Source: Motilibacter aurantiacus (lineage in GTDB: Bacteria; Actinomycetota; Actinomycetes; Motilibacterales; Motilibacteraceae). From it: 64,000 nt of DNA. The stretch covers positions 1 to 64,000 of the forward strand of contig NZ_JAANNO010000003.1 of NCBI RefSeq assembly GCF_011250645.1. Reading direction: 5' to 3'. Positions 17,026 through 25,777 of the stretch are shown here, one piece after another. Within the stretch, counting starts at the first letter, position 1; each line of letters starts with the position of its first letter. A program made the translations under genes and the position numbers. The notes beneath the pieces are model-generated. The model was not told where the DNA came from and ran no database searches. It saw nothing but the letters and a program-made list of their open reading frames with translations.

Positions 17026-17700
17026 GTGGCAACCAGGCGGGAGTACTTCGACGGGTGCGCCGCTGCGCACGCGCTGGACCTGGTCGGTGAGCGTTGGGCG
17101 CTGCTCGTCGTGCGCGAGCTCGTGCTCGGCCCGAAGCGGTTCACCGACCTGCGCACCGGGCTCCCCCTCGCCAGTCCCAACGTCCTGTCCCAGCGCCTGC
17201 GCGACCTCGAGCAGGCCGGCATCGTGCGACGGCGGCGACTGCCTCCCCCTGCAGCGTCGGCGGTCTACGAGCTGACCGAGTGGGGCCAGGGCCTGGAGCC
17301 CGTTCTGCAGGCCCTCGGCCGCTGGGGCGTCCGGTCGCCGAGCCTGCCCGAGGTGCAGGACATCGGCCAGGACTCGTTCGTGCTGGCGCTGCGCACGATG
17401 TACGACCCAGTGGCGGCTGCGGGGCTGACCGCGACGTACGAGCTGCGGCTCGGCGACCACTCGTTCGGCGTCCGCATCACCGAGGGCGGCTTCGAGGTCG
17501 CGCCCGGCATGGCCCAGGCGCCGGGCGCCGTGCTGACCGGCACCCCCAGCGCGCTGGCGGCCGTGCTGCTCGGCTCCCGGCCGCTGGACGAGGCCGTCGC
17601 CGCCGGAGACGTATCGGTCGAGGGCGACGCCGCGCTCGCCGAGCGCCTGGCATCGGCGTTCGCGCGGCCCGAGCGCCTCCCCGCACCCGCGCTCGGCTGA
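17026..17700 (+). CDS. HxlR-family transcriptional regulator with SCP2-like C-terminus
   Basis: 224 residues. Residues ~1-105 are an HxlR winged helix: CAAAHALDLVGERWALLVVR, ELVLGPKRFTDLRTGLP, SPNVLSQRLRDLEQAGIVRR, YELTEWGQGLEPVL. The C-terminal ~90 residues (YELRLGDHSFGVRITEGGFE...GAVLTGTPSALAAVLLG) resemble a sterol-carrier-like (SCP2) ligand domain, a known arrangement in actinobacterial HxlR proteins. The start is a GTG without a ribosome site; the long open frame upstream to 15949 is non-coding. It is divergent from the GyrI-like gene and followed by the YCII/sigma pair. The effector is unknown. Confidence 0.9.
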   Translation: MATRREYFDGCAAAHALDLVGERWALLVVRELVLGPKRFTDLRTGLPLASPNVLSQRLRDLEQAGIVRRRRLPPPAASAVYELTEWGQGLEPVLQALGRWGVRSPSLPEVQDIGQDSFVLALRTMYDPVAAAGLTATYELRLGDHSFGVRITEGGFEVAPGMAQAPGAVLTGTPSALAAVLLGSRPLDEAVAAGDVSVEGDAALAERLASAFARPERLPAPALG

Positions 17701-17738
17701 GGCGGGCGCTCCCGACGCGAAGAATCCCGGACGGCCGC

Positions 17739-17765
17739 TGTCGAAAAGCGCTCCCCCCGCTCGTC
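17739..17765 (+). promoter_or_regulatory. ECF-sigma-type promoter before the YCII/sigma operon
   Basis: TGTCGA (17739-17744) and CGTC (17762-17765) are 17 bases apart, about 75 bases before the YCII gene. This fits the TGTCGA / CG(A/T)C layout I recall for ECF42 promoters, so the sigma factor encoded just downstream may activate its own operon. Seen as motif and spacing only. Confidence 0.55.
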
Positions 17766-17841
17766 GTGAGGTTGTAGCAACGGGACGACGACCGCGGCGG
17801 CCGCGCCGAGGGGCCCGTGCTCGGACCGGAAGGGGACGACG

Positions 17842-18282
17842 ATGCGCTTCATGGTGATCGTGAAGGCGACCGAGGACACCGAGGCCGGCGTCCTGCCGAC
17901 GACGGAGGAGCTCGCCGCGATGGGCGCGTACAACGAGGAGCTCGCCCGGGCGGGCGTGCTGCTCGCCGGCGAGGGGCTGCACCCGAGCGCGAAGGGCGCG
18001 CGGGTGGTGTTCTCCGGCGACTCGCGGACCGTGATCGACGGGCCGTTCGCCGAGTCCAAGGAGCTGATCGCGGGGTTCTGGCTCATCCAGGCCAAGTCGC
18101 TGGAGGAGGCCGTGGAGTGGGCGAAGCGCTGCCCCAGCCCCACTCGTGGGGAGTCGCAGCTGGAGGTCCGCCAGGTCTTCGAGGCCGAGGACTTCGGCGA
18201 GGAGCTCACCCCGGAGCTGCGCGCCCAGGAGGACCGTCTGCGCGAGCAGACCGGGTCGTCCGGGTCGTCCGGGTCGGCCTGA
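17842..18282 (+). CDS. YCII/DGPF-domain protein (ECF42 partner)
   Basis: 146 residues. It has the YCII-related fold and the DGPF signature: MRFMVIVKATEDTEAG at the start, LHPSAKGARVVF, VIDGPFAESKELIAGFWLIQ, and SLEEAVEWAKRCP. An added Ser/Gly C-terminal tail (SGSSGSSGSA) is present. A GGAAGGGG ribosome site precedes the ATG. It ends 4 bases before the sigma factor start. DGPF proteins are the conserved partners of ECF42 sigma factors; whether they act as enzymes or regulators is not settled. It is probably under the ECF-type promoter seen upstream. Confidence 0.9.
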   Translation: MRFMVIVKATEDTEAGVLPTTEELAAMGAYNEELARAGVLLAGEGLHPSAKGARVVFSGDSRTVIDGPFAESKELIAGFWLIQAKSLEEAVEWAKRCPSPTRGESQLEVRQVFEAEDFGEELTPELRAQEDRLREQTGSSGSSGSA

Positions 18283-18286
18283 CCGG

Positions 18287-19543
18287 ATGAGCGCCGGGGC
18301 GACGAGGGCCGCGGTCGAGGCGGTGTGGCGCATCGAGTCGGCCCGCCTCGTCGCCGGCCTGGCCCGGCTCGTGCGTGACGTCGGCGTGGCCGAGGACCTC
18401 GCGCAGGACGCGCTCGTGATCGCCCTGGAGAAGTGGCCCGAGTCAGGCGTCCCGGACAACCCTGGCGCCTGGCTCATGGCCACGGCCAAGCGGCGCGGCA
18501 TCGACCTGCTGCGCCGGGACGTCATGCTCGACCGCAAGCACGCGCAGATGGCTCACGCGCTGGAGCAGCAGCAGGAGCCGTCGCCGGACGAGAACGTCGA
18601 CGGCGTGCAGGACGACCTGCTGCGGCTCGTCTTCACCGCCTGCCACCCGGTGCTCTCGACCGAGGCGCAGGTCGCGCTGACCCTGCGCCTGCTGGGCGGG
18701 CTGACGACGGCCGAGATCGCGCGGGCCTTCCTCGCGCCCGAGCCGACGGTCGGCCAGCGGATCTCCCGGGCGAAGCGAACGCTGACCCAGGCCAACGTGC
18801 CCTTCGAGGTGCCGAGCGGCGCCGAGCTCGCCCCACGGCTGGGCGCGGTGCTCGACGTCATCTACCTGATCTTCAACGAGGGCTACTCCGCGACGGCAGG
18901 CGAGGACTGGGTACGCCCCGGGCTGTGCGAGGACGCGCTCCGGCTCGGCCGCGTCCTCGCACAGCTGATGCCGCGCGAGCCCGAGGTGCACGGCCTCGTC
19001 GCGTTGATGGAGCTCTCGGCGTCCCGACTGCGCGCCCGGCTCGGCCCGGAGGGGCAGCCGGTGCTCCTGGCCGACCAGGACCGGTCGCGCTGGGACAGGG
19101 TCCTCGTACGCCGCGGCCTCGCCGCCCTCGAGCTGGCCGAGCGGCTGGGGGGCGCCCGCGGCCCGTACGCGCTGCAGGCCGGGATCGCGGCCTGCCACGC
19201 CCGCGCCCGCACCGCGCAGGAGACCGACTGGGAGCGGATCGTCGCCTGCTACGACGCCCTCGCCCAGCTCACCTCCTCGCCGGTCGTCGAGCTCAACCGG
19301 GCCGTCGCGGTCGGGATGGCGTACGGGCCGGCCGAGGGCCTCGCCCTCGCCGACCAGCTGCTCGATGCCCCCGCCCTGCGCAGCTATCACCTGCTGCCCG
19401 CCGTACGCGCCGACCTGCTGGCCAGGCTCGGCCGGGTCGACGAGGCACAGGAGGAGCTCGCCCGCGCCGCGTCCTTGACCCGCAACACCCGCGAGCGCGA
19501 GCTCCTGCTCGACCGCGCCCGGCGGCTGCGGCCCGGCGGGTAG
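18287..19543 (+). CDS. ECF42-type RNA polymerase sigma factor with long C-terminal extension
   Basis: 418 residues. Region 2 is at ~10-75 (GVAEDLAQDALVIALEKWPE, NPGAWLMATAKRRGIDLLRR) and region 4 at ~115-175 (LRLLGGLTTAEIARAFL, PTVGQRISRAKRTL). The remaining ~230 residues are a helical, TPR-like extension (YLIFNEGYSATAG, ALMELSASRLRAR, YALQAGIAACHARA, LLPAVRADLLARLGR). I recall that this extension is required for activity in the ECF42 group. There is no anti-sigma gene; the DGPF partner directly upstream is the group's hallmark. ATG 18287 lies 4 bases after the partner's stop. The stimulus is unknown. Confidence 0.92.
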   Translation: MSAGATRAAVEAVWRIESARLVAGLARLVRDVGVAEDLAQDALVIALEKWPESGVPDNPGAWLMATAKRRGIDLLRRDVMLDRKHAQMAHALEQQQEPSPDENVDGVQDDLLRLVFTACHPVLSTEAQVALTLRLLGGLTTAEIARAFLAPEPTVGQRISRAKRTLTQANVPFEVPSGAELAPRLGAVLDVIYLIFNEGYSATAGEDWVRPGLCEDALRLGRVLAQLMPREPEVHGLVALMELSASRLRARLGPEGQPVLLADQDRSRWDRVLVRRGLAALELAERLGGARGPYALQAGIAACHARARTAQETDWERIVACYDALAQLTSSPVVELNRAVAVGMAYGPAEGLALADQLLDAPALRSYHLLPAVRADLLARLGRVDEAQEELARAASLTRNTRERELLLDRARRLRPGG

Positions 19544-19568
19544 CCGGCGCGCGGCGGCTCAGCCGGGC
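19531..19568. terminator. Bidirectional hairpin between sigma factor and exporter genes
   Basis: Outer arms GCCCGGC (19531-19537) and GCCGGGC (19562-19568), with inner arms AGCCG (19542-19546) and CGGCT (19555-19559), enclose both stop codons of the convergent genes. There is no U-tract. Confidence 0.6.
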
Positions 19569-20509
19569 AGCGCGGGCTCGGGCGCCCGCGGCCCGTCGGC
19601 GAGGTCCGTGCGCGCGGCCGGCCCCGGCCGCGCCGACAGCGTGGACCCGACGCTCGCGGCGACGACGACGGCGATGGCCACGAGCTCGAGCGGCCCCATG
19701 TGCTGCGAGAGCAGCGCCCAGCCGGCGATCGCGGCCACGACGGGCTCGAGGCTGAGCAGCACCCCGAAGGCGCTCTTGGGCAGCGTGCGCAGGGCCGCGA
19801 ACTCCAGGGAGTAGGGGATGACCGAGGCGAGCAGGCCGGTGCCGGCGGCGAGCAGCAGCACGCCCGGGTCGGCGAACGCCGATGCGGCGCCGTGGGCCCC
19901 GGCCGGGAGCAGGACGAGCGCGCCGATCGCGACCGCCACCGCGAGCCCGCTGTGGCCGGGCACAGCGGTGCCCACGCGCGCACTGGCGACGATGTAGCCG
20001 GCCCAGAAGGCGGCGGCGACCAGGGTGAACAGGACGCCCAGCGGGTCCAGGCCGCCCCCGTCGAGGCCCTCGCTGCCGGCCCACAGCAGGACGACGCCGA
20101 GGCCGGCCAGCGCCACCCAGGCCAGGTCCCGGCGCTGGTGCGTGAGGAACGCGGCCAGGGCCAGCGGGCCGAGGAACTCGATGGTCACCGCGGTCCCGAG
20201 CGGGATGCGCTCGATGGCGGCGTAGAAGAAGCCGTTCATCCCGGCCATCGACACGCCGAGCACTGCGACCGCACGCCACTGGCGGGCCGTCCAGGAGCGC
20301 GCGCGCGGCCGCACGACCACGAGCATCATGACCGCGGCCAGGCCGAGCCGGAGCAGGGTCGCCCCCGTGCTCCCCGTCGTGGCGAACAGCTTCGACGCGA
20401 GGGCCGCCCCGAGCTGCAGCGACGAGCAGGAGGCGAGCACGAGCAGCACCGCCGGGCCGTTCCCACCGAGGCGGAGGGGGGACGGCAGCGAGCGCGGCGA
20501 GGTCTTCAC
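19559..20509 (-). CDS. EamA-family exporter (RhtA-like)
   Basis: 316 residues with about ten predicted membrane helices in two EamA repeats (e.g. LLRLGLAAVMMLVVV, GMNGFFYAAIERIPLGTAVT, IPYSLEFAALRTLPKSAFG, LLSLEPVVAAIAGWALL). The IPLGTAVTIEFLGPLALA and ALRTLPKSAFGVLLSLEP segments are typical of RhtA, the threonine/homoserine exporter of the inner membrane, so amino-acid efflux is the best guess. It starts at GTG 20509. It is divergent from a LysR regulator, with a symmetric LysR-type box between them, which suggests regulated export. The substrate is not proven. Confidence 0.85.
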   Translation of the reverse strand: MKTSPRSLPSPLRLGGNGPAVLLVLASCSSLQLGAALASKLFATTGSTGATLLRLGLAAVMMLVVVRPRARSWTARQWRAVAVLGVSMAGMNGFFYAAIERIPLGTAVTIEFLGPLALAAFLTHQRRDLAWVALAGLGVVLLWAGSEGLDGGGLDPLGVLFTLVAAAFWAGYIVASARVGTAVPGHSGLAVAVAIGALVLLPAGAHGAASAFADPGVLLLAAGTGLLASVIPYSLEFAALRTLPKSAFGVLLSLEPVVAAIAGWALLSQHMGPLELVAIAVVVAASVGSTLSARPGPAARTDLADGPRAPEPALPG

Positions 20510-20546
20510 GGGTGCACTGTCGTCGCGGACGAAGCTCCAGTCCAGC

Positions 20547-20565
20547 GTATTGTTCTGAGCGATAC
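20547..20565. promoter_or_regulatory. LysR-type box (GTAT-N11-ATAC)
   Basis: GTAT (20547-20550), 11 bases, then ATAC (20562-20565): a perfect dyad containing the T-N11-A core of LysR-type sites. It lies in the 88-base gap between the divergent exporter and LysR genes. Confidence 0.65.
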
Positions 20566-20597
20566 CGTTCGGACTTGCTTACGAATCGGGGCCGCCG

Positions 20598-21533
20598 GTG
20601 CTCGACGTCCAGCGGCTCCGGCTGCTCCGCGAGCTGGAGCGGCGCGGCACGCTGGCCGAGGTCGCGCGGGCGCTGGCGTACAGCCCCTCGGCCATCTCCC
20701 AACAGCTCGCGCAGCTCGAGGCCGAGGCCGGCGTCCGCCTGCTCGAACGGGTCGGGCGGGGCGTCCGCCTCACCGAGCAGGCCCGCGTCCTCACCCGCCA
20801 TGCCGACGCGATCCTCGAGCGGCTCGAGCTCGCCGAGGCCGACCTTGCCGCGTCGCTGCACGAGGTCACGGGCACGCTGCGGGTCGCGTCCTTCCAGACC
20901 GTCCTGCTCGCGCTCGTCCCGGCGACGCTCACGCGGCTGGCCGCGCTGCACCCGAAGCTGCGCGTCGAGATCAGCCAGCGCGAGGCCGAGCCCGCCTTCG
21001 CCGGGCTGCTCGCGCACGACTTCGACGTCGTCCTCGGTGAGGAGTACCCCGGGCTGCCGGAGCCGCTGCGCGCGGGCGTTCACGAGGAGGACCTGGCGGT
21101 CGACGAGGTTCGCCTCGCCCTCCCGCCGACCGGCCCGCTCAGCACCGCGGCCGCCCTCGCCGACGTCGCGGGGGCCCCGTGGGTGCTCGACCCGGCCACG
21201 GCCCCACCCGGGCAGTGGGTGCGCACGCTCTGCCGCAGCGCGGGCTTCGAGCCGGACGTCCGCTTCGACAGCCTGGACCTGCTGCTCCACGTCCACCTCG
21301 TCGAGACCGGCCACGCGGTCGCGGTCCTGCCGGACCTGCTCTGGGCCGAGCGCGAGCGGCGCGTCCGCCTCGTGGAGCTGCCGGGCCGGCCGCACCGCCG
21401 GCTCTTCACCGGCGCCCGGAGCGGGAGCGCGGGCCACCCGGCCGTACGCGCCTTCCGCACCGCCCTGCGCGAGGCGCTGCAGGCGGCCCGGCCGGCCGTC
21501 CCCGCCGCCGTCCAGGGCGGCACGCCGTCCTGA
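20598..21533 (+). CDS. LysR-family transcriptional regulator
   Basis: 311 residues from a GTG. The N-terminal winged helix is clear (LRLLRELERRGTLAEVARAL, YSPSAISQQLAQLEAEAGVR, LLERVGRGVRLTEQARVLT). It is followed by a linker helix and a two-lobe co-inducer domain (GTLRVASFQTVLLALVPATL, HDFDVVLGEEYP, DLLLHVHLVETGHAVAVLPD). It is transcribed away from the RhtA-like exporter and probably controls it from the GTAT-N11-ATAC site. An amino acid is the likely co-inducer if the exporter assignment is right; that is inference. Confidence 0.93.
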   Translation: MLDVQRLRLLRELERRGTLAEVARALAYSPSAISQQLAQLEAEAGVRLLERVGRGVRLTEQARVLTRHADAILERLELAEADLAASLHEVTGTLRVASFQTVLLALVPATLTRLAALHPKLRVEISQREAEPAFAGLLAHDFDVVLGEEYPGLPEPLRAGVHEEDLAVDEVRLALPPTGPLSTAAALADVAGAPWVLDPATAPPGQWVRTLCRSAGFEPDVRFDSLDLLLHVHLVETGHAVAVLPDLLWAERERRVRLVELPGRPHRRLFTGARSGSAGHPAVRAFRTALREALQAARPAVPAAVQGGTPS

Positions 21534-21596
21534 GGCCGAGCGCGCCCAGCCCGTGGGCGGCCGGCCGAGCAGCAGCGCGTGACCTCCGGCAGGCGC

Positions 21597-22010
21597 TCAG
21601 GGCTGCGGCGCGGCTGCTGCGCCGTCGGGGCCGCAGACGTCCCAGCCCGCGACGTCCCCGCCGAGCCGCTGGGCCAGCCCGGCCATCCGGCTGCGCTCGC
21701 GCGACAGGACCAGCCCGGAGGGCACCTCGACCCGGCTGGCTCGGGCGCGCCAGCCGGCGCCGTCGCGCTCGGCGGCGAGGGCGTACCCCTCCTCGGCGAC
21801 CAGCCGCCGCGCCTGCTCGACGGCCTCCGGCGCCGGGAGCGTCAGGTGGTGGCGCACGAGGAGCGGGGCGCCGTCCGCCAGCCCGAGCTCGGCCAGCACC
21901 GCGGAGTCCGAGCGGGCCGGGTCGGCGCTGCCGCCGAGCACGGGCAGCGAGCCGTCGTCGGCGTACGCGGGAAGCGGCGCGGCGCGGCGGCGCCGCCAGG
22001 GGAGCCTCAC
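21597..22010 (-). CDS. RraB-like small protein
   Basis: 137 residues from GTG 22010, which overlaps the stop of the FAD oxidoreductase (GTGA). The C-terminal ~90 residues have the alternating pattern of the RraB (regulator of ribonuclease E) fold: LLVRHHLTLPAPEAVEQARR, LVAEEGYALAAERDGAGWRA, RERSRMAGLAQRLGGDVAGW. The N-terminal part (LPAYADDGSLPVLGGSADPA) is unlike classical RraB. Many actinobacteria carry RraB-like proteins of unknown role. The frame extending upstream to 22094 is a shadow. It is probably co-translated with the oxidoreductase. Confidence 0.6.
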   Translation of the reverse strand: MRLPWRRRRAAPLPAYADDGSLPVLGGSADPARSDSAVLAELGLADGAPLLVRHHLTLPAPEAVEQARRLVAEEGYALAAERDGAGWRARASRVEVPSGLVLSRERSRMAGLAQRLGGDVAGWDVCGPDGAAAAPQP

Positions 22011-25000
22011 CGGGACAGCCTCCTCGCGACGGCGTAGCCGGCCGTCAGCAGCCCCCCGATCGCGACGGCGTCGACGGCCGCGCCGGCACGCCACGACGGC
22101 CGCCCGGGCGGCACGGGCGGCACTCCACGGAGCGCCGCGGCGAGCAGCTCCGCGGCATGCAGGGGGCGGGCGGCGACGTCGGACTGCTCGACCTGGGCCC
22201 GGCAGCTGAACCCGTCGGCCAGCACCGCCGCGTCCGCCTCGAGCGCGCGCAGCCGCGGGAGCAGCGCGTGCTCCGCCACGGCCTGCGAGACCTCGTAGTG
22301 CCCGGCGGTGAACCCGAAGTCACCGGCGAGGCCGCAGCAGCCGGCGTCGAGCACCTCGACCCGCGCGCCCGCCCGGCGCAGCAGTTCCGCGTCGGCGTCG
22401 TACCCCATGACCGCGTACTGGTGGCAGTGGCGCTGCACCACGGCGGGCCGGTCGATGGGTGAAGCGGGGCGCCAGCCCGGCGCCCGCTGCGCGAACAGCT
22501 CCCCCAGCGTGACGGTGGCCTGCCGGAGCCGCTCGACGTCCGGGTCACCGGGGAGCAGCCCGCGCGCGTCGGCCCGGAGGACCGCGGTGCAGCTGGGCTC
22601 GAGGCCGACGACCGGTCGTCCGGCGTCGAGGTGGGGGCGGAGGGCGTCGACCGTACGCCGCAGCACCCGCTTCGCGACGTCGAGCTGGCCGGTGGTCACC
22701 CAGGTCAGGCCGCAGCACAGCGCCTGCTGGGGCAGGACGACCCGGAAGCCCGCGTCCTCGAGCACCTCGACCGCGGCGCGGCCCACCCCCGGGGAGAGCG
22801 CGTCGGTGAAGGTGTCCGGCCAGAGGAGGACCTCACCGCGCCGGCCGTCCCCGCGCGGCCCGCGCCCGGCGTACCACGCGGTGAAGCGCTCATCGACGAC
22901 CAAGGGCAATGACCGCTGCTGCGCGATTCCGGCAACCAGCTTCACCACGCGCGACGAGAAGGGCGCTGACCCGACGGCGTTCACCAGCCGCGGCGCGCGG
23001 GTCGCGCCCCGCAGCCAGAGCGGGAGCCAGCCCATCGCGTAGTGCGCGCGGGGCCGCAGCCGGCCGGCGTAGTGATGGGCCAGGAACTCGGCCTTGTAGG
23101 TGGCCATGTCGACGTTGACCGGGCAGTCGGTCTTGCAGCCCTTGCAGGACAGGCAGAGGTCGAGCGCCTCGAGGACGTCCCGGGACCGCCAGCCGTCCTC
23201 CCGCACGGTCCCGTCGTCGCGCATCAGCTCGAAGAGCAGCCGCGCCCGTCCGCGGGTCGAGTGCTGCTCCTCCCCCGTCACGCGGTAGCTCGGGCACATG
23301 ACGCCGCCGACGTGCGAACGGCACTTCCCCACTCCGACGCACCGCGCGGCAGCGCCCACCACGGTGCCGCCGTCGTGCGGATAGCCGAAGCGGGCATCCG
23401 AGGAAGGGGGGCTCAACGGGGCCAGCAGCCGGAGGTCCGCGTCGAGCCGGTTCGGTGCCACCACCTTTCCGGGGTTCATCCGGTCCAGCGGGTCGAAGAC
23501 CGCCTTCAGCTCCTCGAACGCGCGCACGAGCTCCGGGCCGAACATGCGCCCGAGCAGCTCGCCCCGGGCCTGACCGTCGCCGTGCTCGCCCGACAGCGAC
23601 CCGCCGTATCCCGTCACGAGGTCCGCGGCCTGCTCCAGGAAACGCCGGAAGGCGCGCACCCCCGGCTCCGAGCGCAGGTCGAACGGGATGCGGGCATGCA
23701 CGCACCCGTGGCCGAAGTGGCCGTACAGCGAGTGCTGGGCGTAGCCGGAGGCGTCGAGCAGCGCCTTGAGGTCGCGCAGGTAGTCAGCGAGCCGCTCCGG
23801 CGCGACCGCCGAGTCCTCCCACCCGGGATGGGTGTCGGGCCGCCCCGGGACGTGAGCGGTCGCCCCCAGCCCGGACTCGCGGATCTGCCAGAGCTGGCCC
23901 TGCAGCGCCGGCTCGGACAGGACGACCGAGGGCGTGCCGGGCAGCTGCGCCGCCAGCGCCTCCGCCCGGGTGACCGCCGACTCGCGGCTGTCCCCGGTGA
24001 ACTGCGCCAAGAGGTAGGCCCCGCCGGGCGGGAGAGCCCCGAGGACGTCCGGCGCCAGCTGCTTCTCGCGCTGGAGCTCGATGAGCTCCGCGTCGAACCC
24101 CTCGAGGGCGATCGGGTGGTGCTCGTTGATCGGCGGCACCGCGCGGGCGGCCTCCACGAGGCCGGGGTAGGCGAGCACGGTGAGCGCCGTGGCCGCCGGC
24201 AGCGGCACGAGCGCCAGCTCGGCGCTGAGCACGGTCACCAGCGTGCCCTCGCTGCCCACGAGCAGCCGGGCCCAGTCGACCTCGTCGGCGCTGTCGACAC
24301 GGTCGCCACCCGTGCCGTCCCCCGCACGCGGGAGCAGGGCGTCCAGGCTGTAGCCGGAGACCCGCCGCGGGATGTCGGGGAAGCGCGCCCGGATCCGCTC
24401 CGCGTGCCGGCGGCCGAGCTCGCGCAGGGCCGCCCGCAGCTGCTCCGATGCCTCCGGCGCGCCGTCGACGCCCGCCCAGAAGCGCTCCCCGGCGTACGTC
24501 AGCACCTCCAGCCGCCGCACGTTGTCGGCCGTGCGGCCGTACCCCTGGGCCGTCGCGCCGCAGGCGTCGTTGCCGATCATCCCGCCGAGGGTGCAGTTGG
24601 CGTGGGTCGCGGGCTTGGGGCCGAACTGCAGGCCGTACGGCGCCAGCCGCCGGTTCAGCTCGTCCAGCACGATCCCCGGCTCCACCACGCAGGTCCGCGC
24701 CGACACGTCCACCGAGAGCATCCGGTTGCAGTGCTTGCTCCAGTCCAGGACGACGGCGACGTTGCACGCCTGCCCGGCCAGGCTCGTCCCGCCGCCCCGC
24801 GAGAGCACGGGGGCGCCGAGCTCGCGGCAGACCGCCACGGCCTCCACCGCTGCCTCGACGCTGCGCGGCACGACCACGCCCAGCGGCACCTGGCGGTAGT
24901 TCGACGCGTCGGTGGAGTAGGCGCCGCGGCTACCCGGGTCGAAGCGGACCTCGCCGTCGACCCGCCGTTCGAGCTCGGACCGCAGCACCCGGAGGTCGAC

Positions 25001-25018
25001 GTAGGGCAGGGGCGGCAC
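22007..25018 (-). CDS. FAD-linked and Fe-S 2-hydroxyacid dehydrogenase-like oxidoreductase (GlcD/GlpC fusion)
   Basis: 1003 residues from GTG 25018, chosen for the AGGA site 7 bases upstream; the open frame continues further but looks non-coding. Order: FAD-binding type-4 domain (~25-215; [35 protein letters not shown]), FAD-oxidase C-terminal domain (~250-530; [32 protein letters not shown]), ferredoxin-like Fe-S part (~560-680; [17 protein letters not shown]), and two CCG domains (~760-960; [20 protein letters not shown]). These fusions oxidise D-2-hydroxyacids such as D-lactate or D-2-hydroxyglutarate and pass electrons to quinone. Divergence from ctaE places it next to the respiratory chain. 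The substrate is unproven. Confidence 0.9.
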   Translation of the reverse strand: MPPLPYVDLRVLRSELERRVDGEVRFDPGSRGAYSTDASNYRQVPLGVVVPRSVEAAVEAVAVCRELGAPVLSRGGGTSLAGQACNVAVVLDWSKHCNRMLSVDVSARTCVVEPGIVLDELNRRLAPYGLQFGPKPATHANCTLGGMIGNDACGATAQGYGRTADNVRRLEVLTYAGERFWAGVDGAPEASEQLRAALRELGRRHAERIRARFPDIPRRVSGYSLDALLPRAGDGTGGDRVDSADEVDWARLLVGSEGTLVTVLSAELALVPLPAATALTVLAYPGLVEAARAVPPINEHHPIALEGFDAELIELQREKQLAPDVLGALPPGGAYLLAQFTGDSRESAVTRAEALAAQLPGTPSVVLSEPALQGQLWQIRESGLGATAHVPGRPDTHPGWEDSAVAPERLADYLRDLKALLDASGYAQHSLYGHFGHGCVHARIPFDLRSEPGVRAFRRFLEQAADLVTGYGGSLSGEHGDGQARGELLGRMFGPELVRAFEELKAVFDPLDRMNPGKVVAPNRLDADLRLLAPLSPPSSDARFGYPHDGGTVVGAAARCVGVGKCRSHVGGVMCPSYRVTGEEQHSTRGRARLLFELMRDDGTVREDGWRSRDVLEALDLCLSCKGCKTDCPVNVDMATYKAEFLAHHYAGRLRPRAHYAMGWLPLWLRGATRAPRLVNAVGSAPFSSRVVKLVAGIAQQRSLPLVVDERFTAWYAGRGPRGDGRRGEVLLWPDTFTDALSPGVGRAAVEVLEDAGFRVVLPQQALCCGLTWVTTGQLDVAKRVLRRTVDALRPHLDAGRPVVGLEPSCTAVLRADARGLLPGDPDVERLRQATVTLGELFAQRAPGWRPASPIDRPAVVQRHCHQYAVMGYDADAELLRRAGARVEVLDAGCCGLAGDFGFTAGHYEVSQAVAEHALLPRLRALEADAAVLADGFSCRAQVEQSDVAARPLHAAELLAAALRGVPPVPPGRPSWRAGAAVDAVAIGGLLTAGYAVARRLSR

Positions 25019-25160
25019 GTCGGCATCCTGCCCAACGTGCGCCCCGGGCGGGGAGGCAGGACGCCTCGCCCCGCCCTCGGCACCGTCTGCGACGGCGAGT
25101 GTGCGGCGCGCCACGGTGCCCCGCCGCGCCACGCGGACGGCCAAGTGGCACGATGTCCGC

Positions 25161-25769
25161 GTGGCTACGGCAGCAGCGGTGGAGACAACGGTCGCCCATG
25201 CTCCGGCGAACCGGCCGAACATGGTCTCAGTGGGGACCATCGTCTGGCTCTCGTCGGAGCTGATGTTCTTCTCGGCGCTCTTCGCCATCTACTTCACGCT
25301 CCGCTCGGTGACCGGGCAGGAGTTCTGGGACAGCCGCAACGAGCTGCTCAACGTCCCGTTCTCGACGACGAACACCACCGTCCTGGTCCTGTCCTCGGTG
25401 ACGTGCCAGATGGGCGTGTTCGCGGCCGAGCGCGGCGACGTGAAGCGGCTCCGGCAGTGGTTCGTGCTCACGTTCGTCATGGGGGCGTTCTTCATCGGCG
25501 GGCAGGCCTACGAGTACGCGGAGCTGTTCCGCGAGGGGCTCACGCTCGCCTCGGACCCCTACGGCTCGATCTTCTACCTGTCCACCGGCTTCCACGGCCT
25601 GCACGTGACCGGTGGCCTCTTCGCCTTCCTGCTCGTCCTCGGGCGCACCTACGTCGCGAGGCGCTTCACCCACGAGCAGGCCACCAGCGCCATCGTCGTG
25701 TCCTACTACTGGCACTTCGTGGACGTCGTCTGGATCGGCCTGTTCGCGACGATCTACCTGCTCAAGTGA
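25161..25769 (+). CDS. ctaE: Cytochrome c oxidase subunit III
   Basis: 202 residues, subunit III of the aa3-type terminal oxidase in the membrane. Five hydrophobic helices are seen. Signatures are [20 protein letters not shown] at the start and [20 protein letters not shown] and [20 protein letters not shown] at the end, with the conserved Glu and His. The start is GTG 25161; the frame upstream of it is non-coding. Only 8 bases separate it from qcrC, so oxidase subunit III is co-transcribed with the bc1 complex, as in other actinobacteria, where the two complexes form a supercomplex. Confidence 0.97.
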   Translation: MATAAAVETTVAHAPANRPNMVSVGTIVWLSSELMFFSALFAIYFTLRSVTGQEFWDSRNELLNVPFSTTNTTVLVLSSVTCQMGVFAAERGDVKRLRQWFVLTFVMGAFFIGGQAYEYAELFREGLTLASDPYGSIFYLSTGFHGLHVTGGLFAFLLVLGRTYVARRFTHEQATSAIVVSYYWHFVDVVWIGLFATIYLLK

Positions 25770-25777
25770 GAGGCGAC

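Noticed and set aside
21534-21596. Terminator between LysR and RraB-like genes
   Set aside because: Only a 6-base stem (CGCCCA/TGGGCG) is present, too weak to support.
23042-25160. Upstream part of a 1201-residue plus-strand open frame
   Set aside because: Antisense to the FAD/Fe-S oxidoreductase. Only the downstream part, in qcrC, is real.
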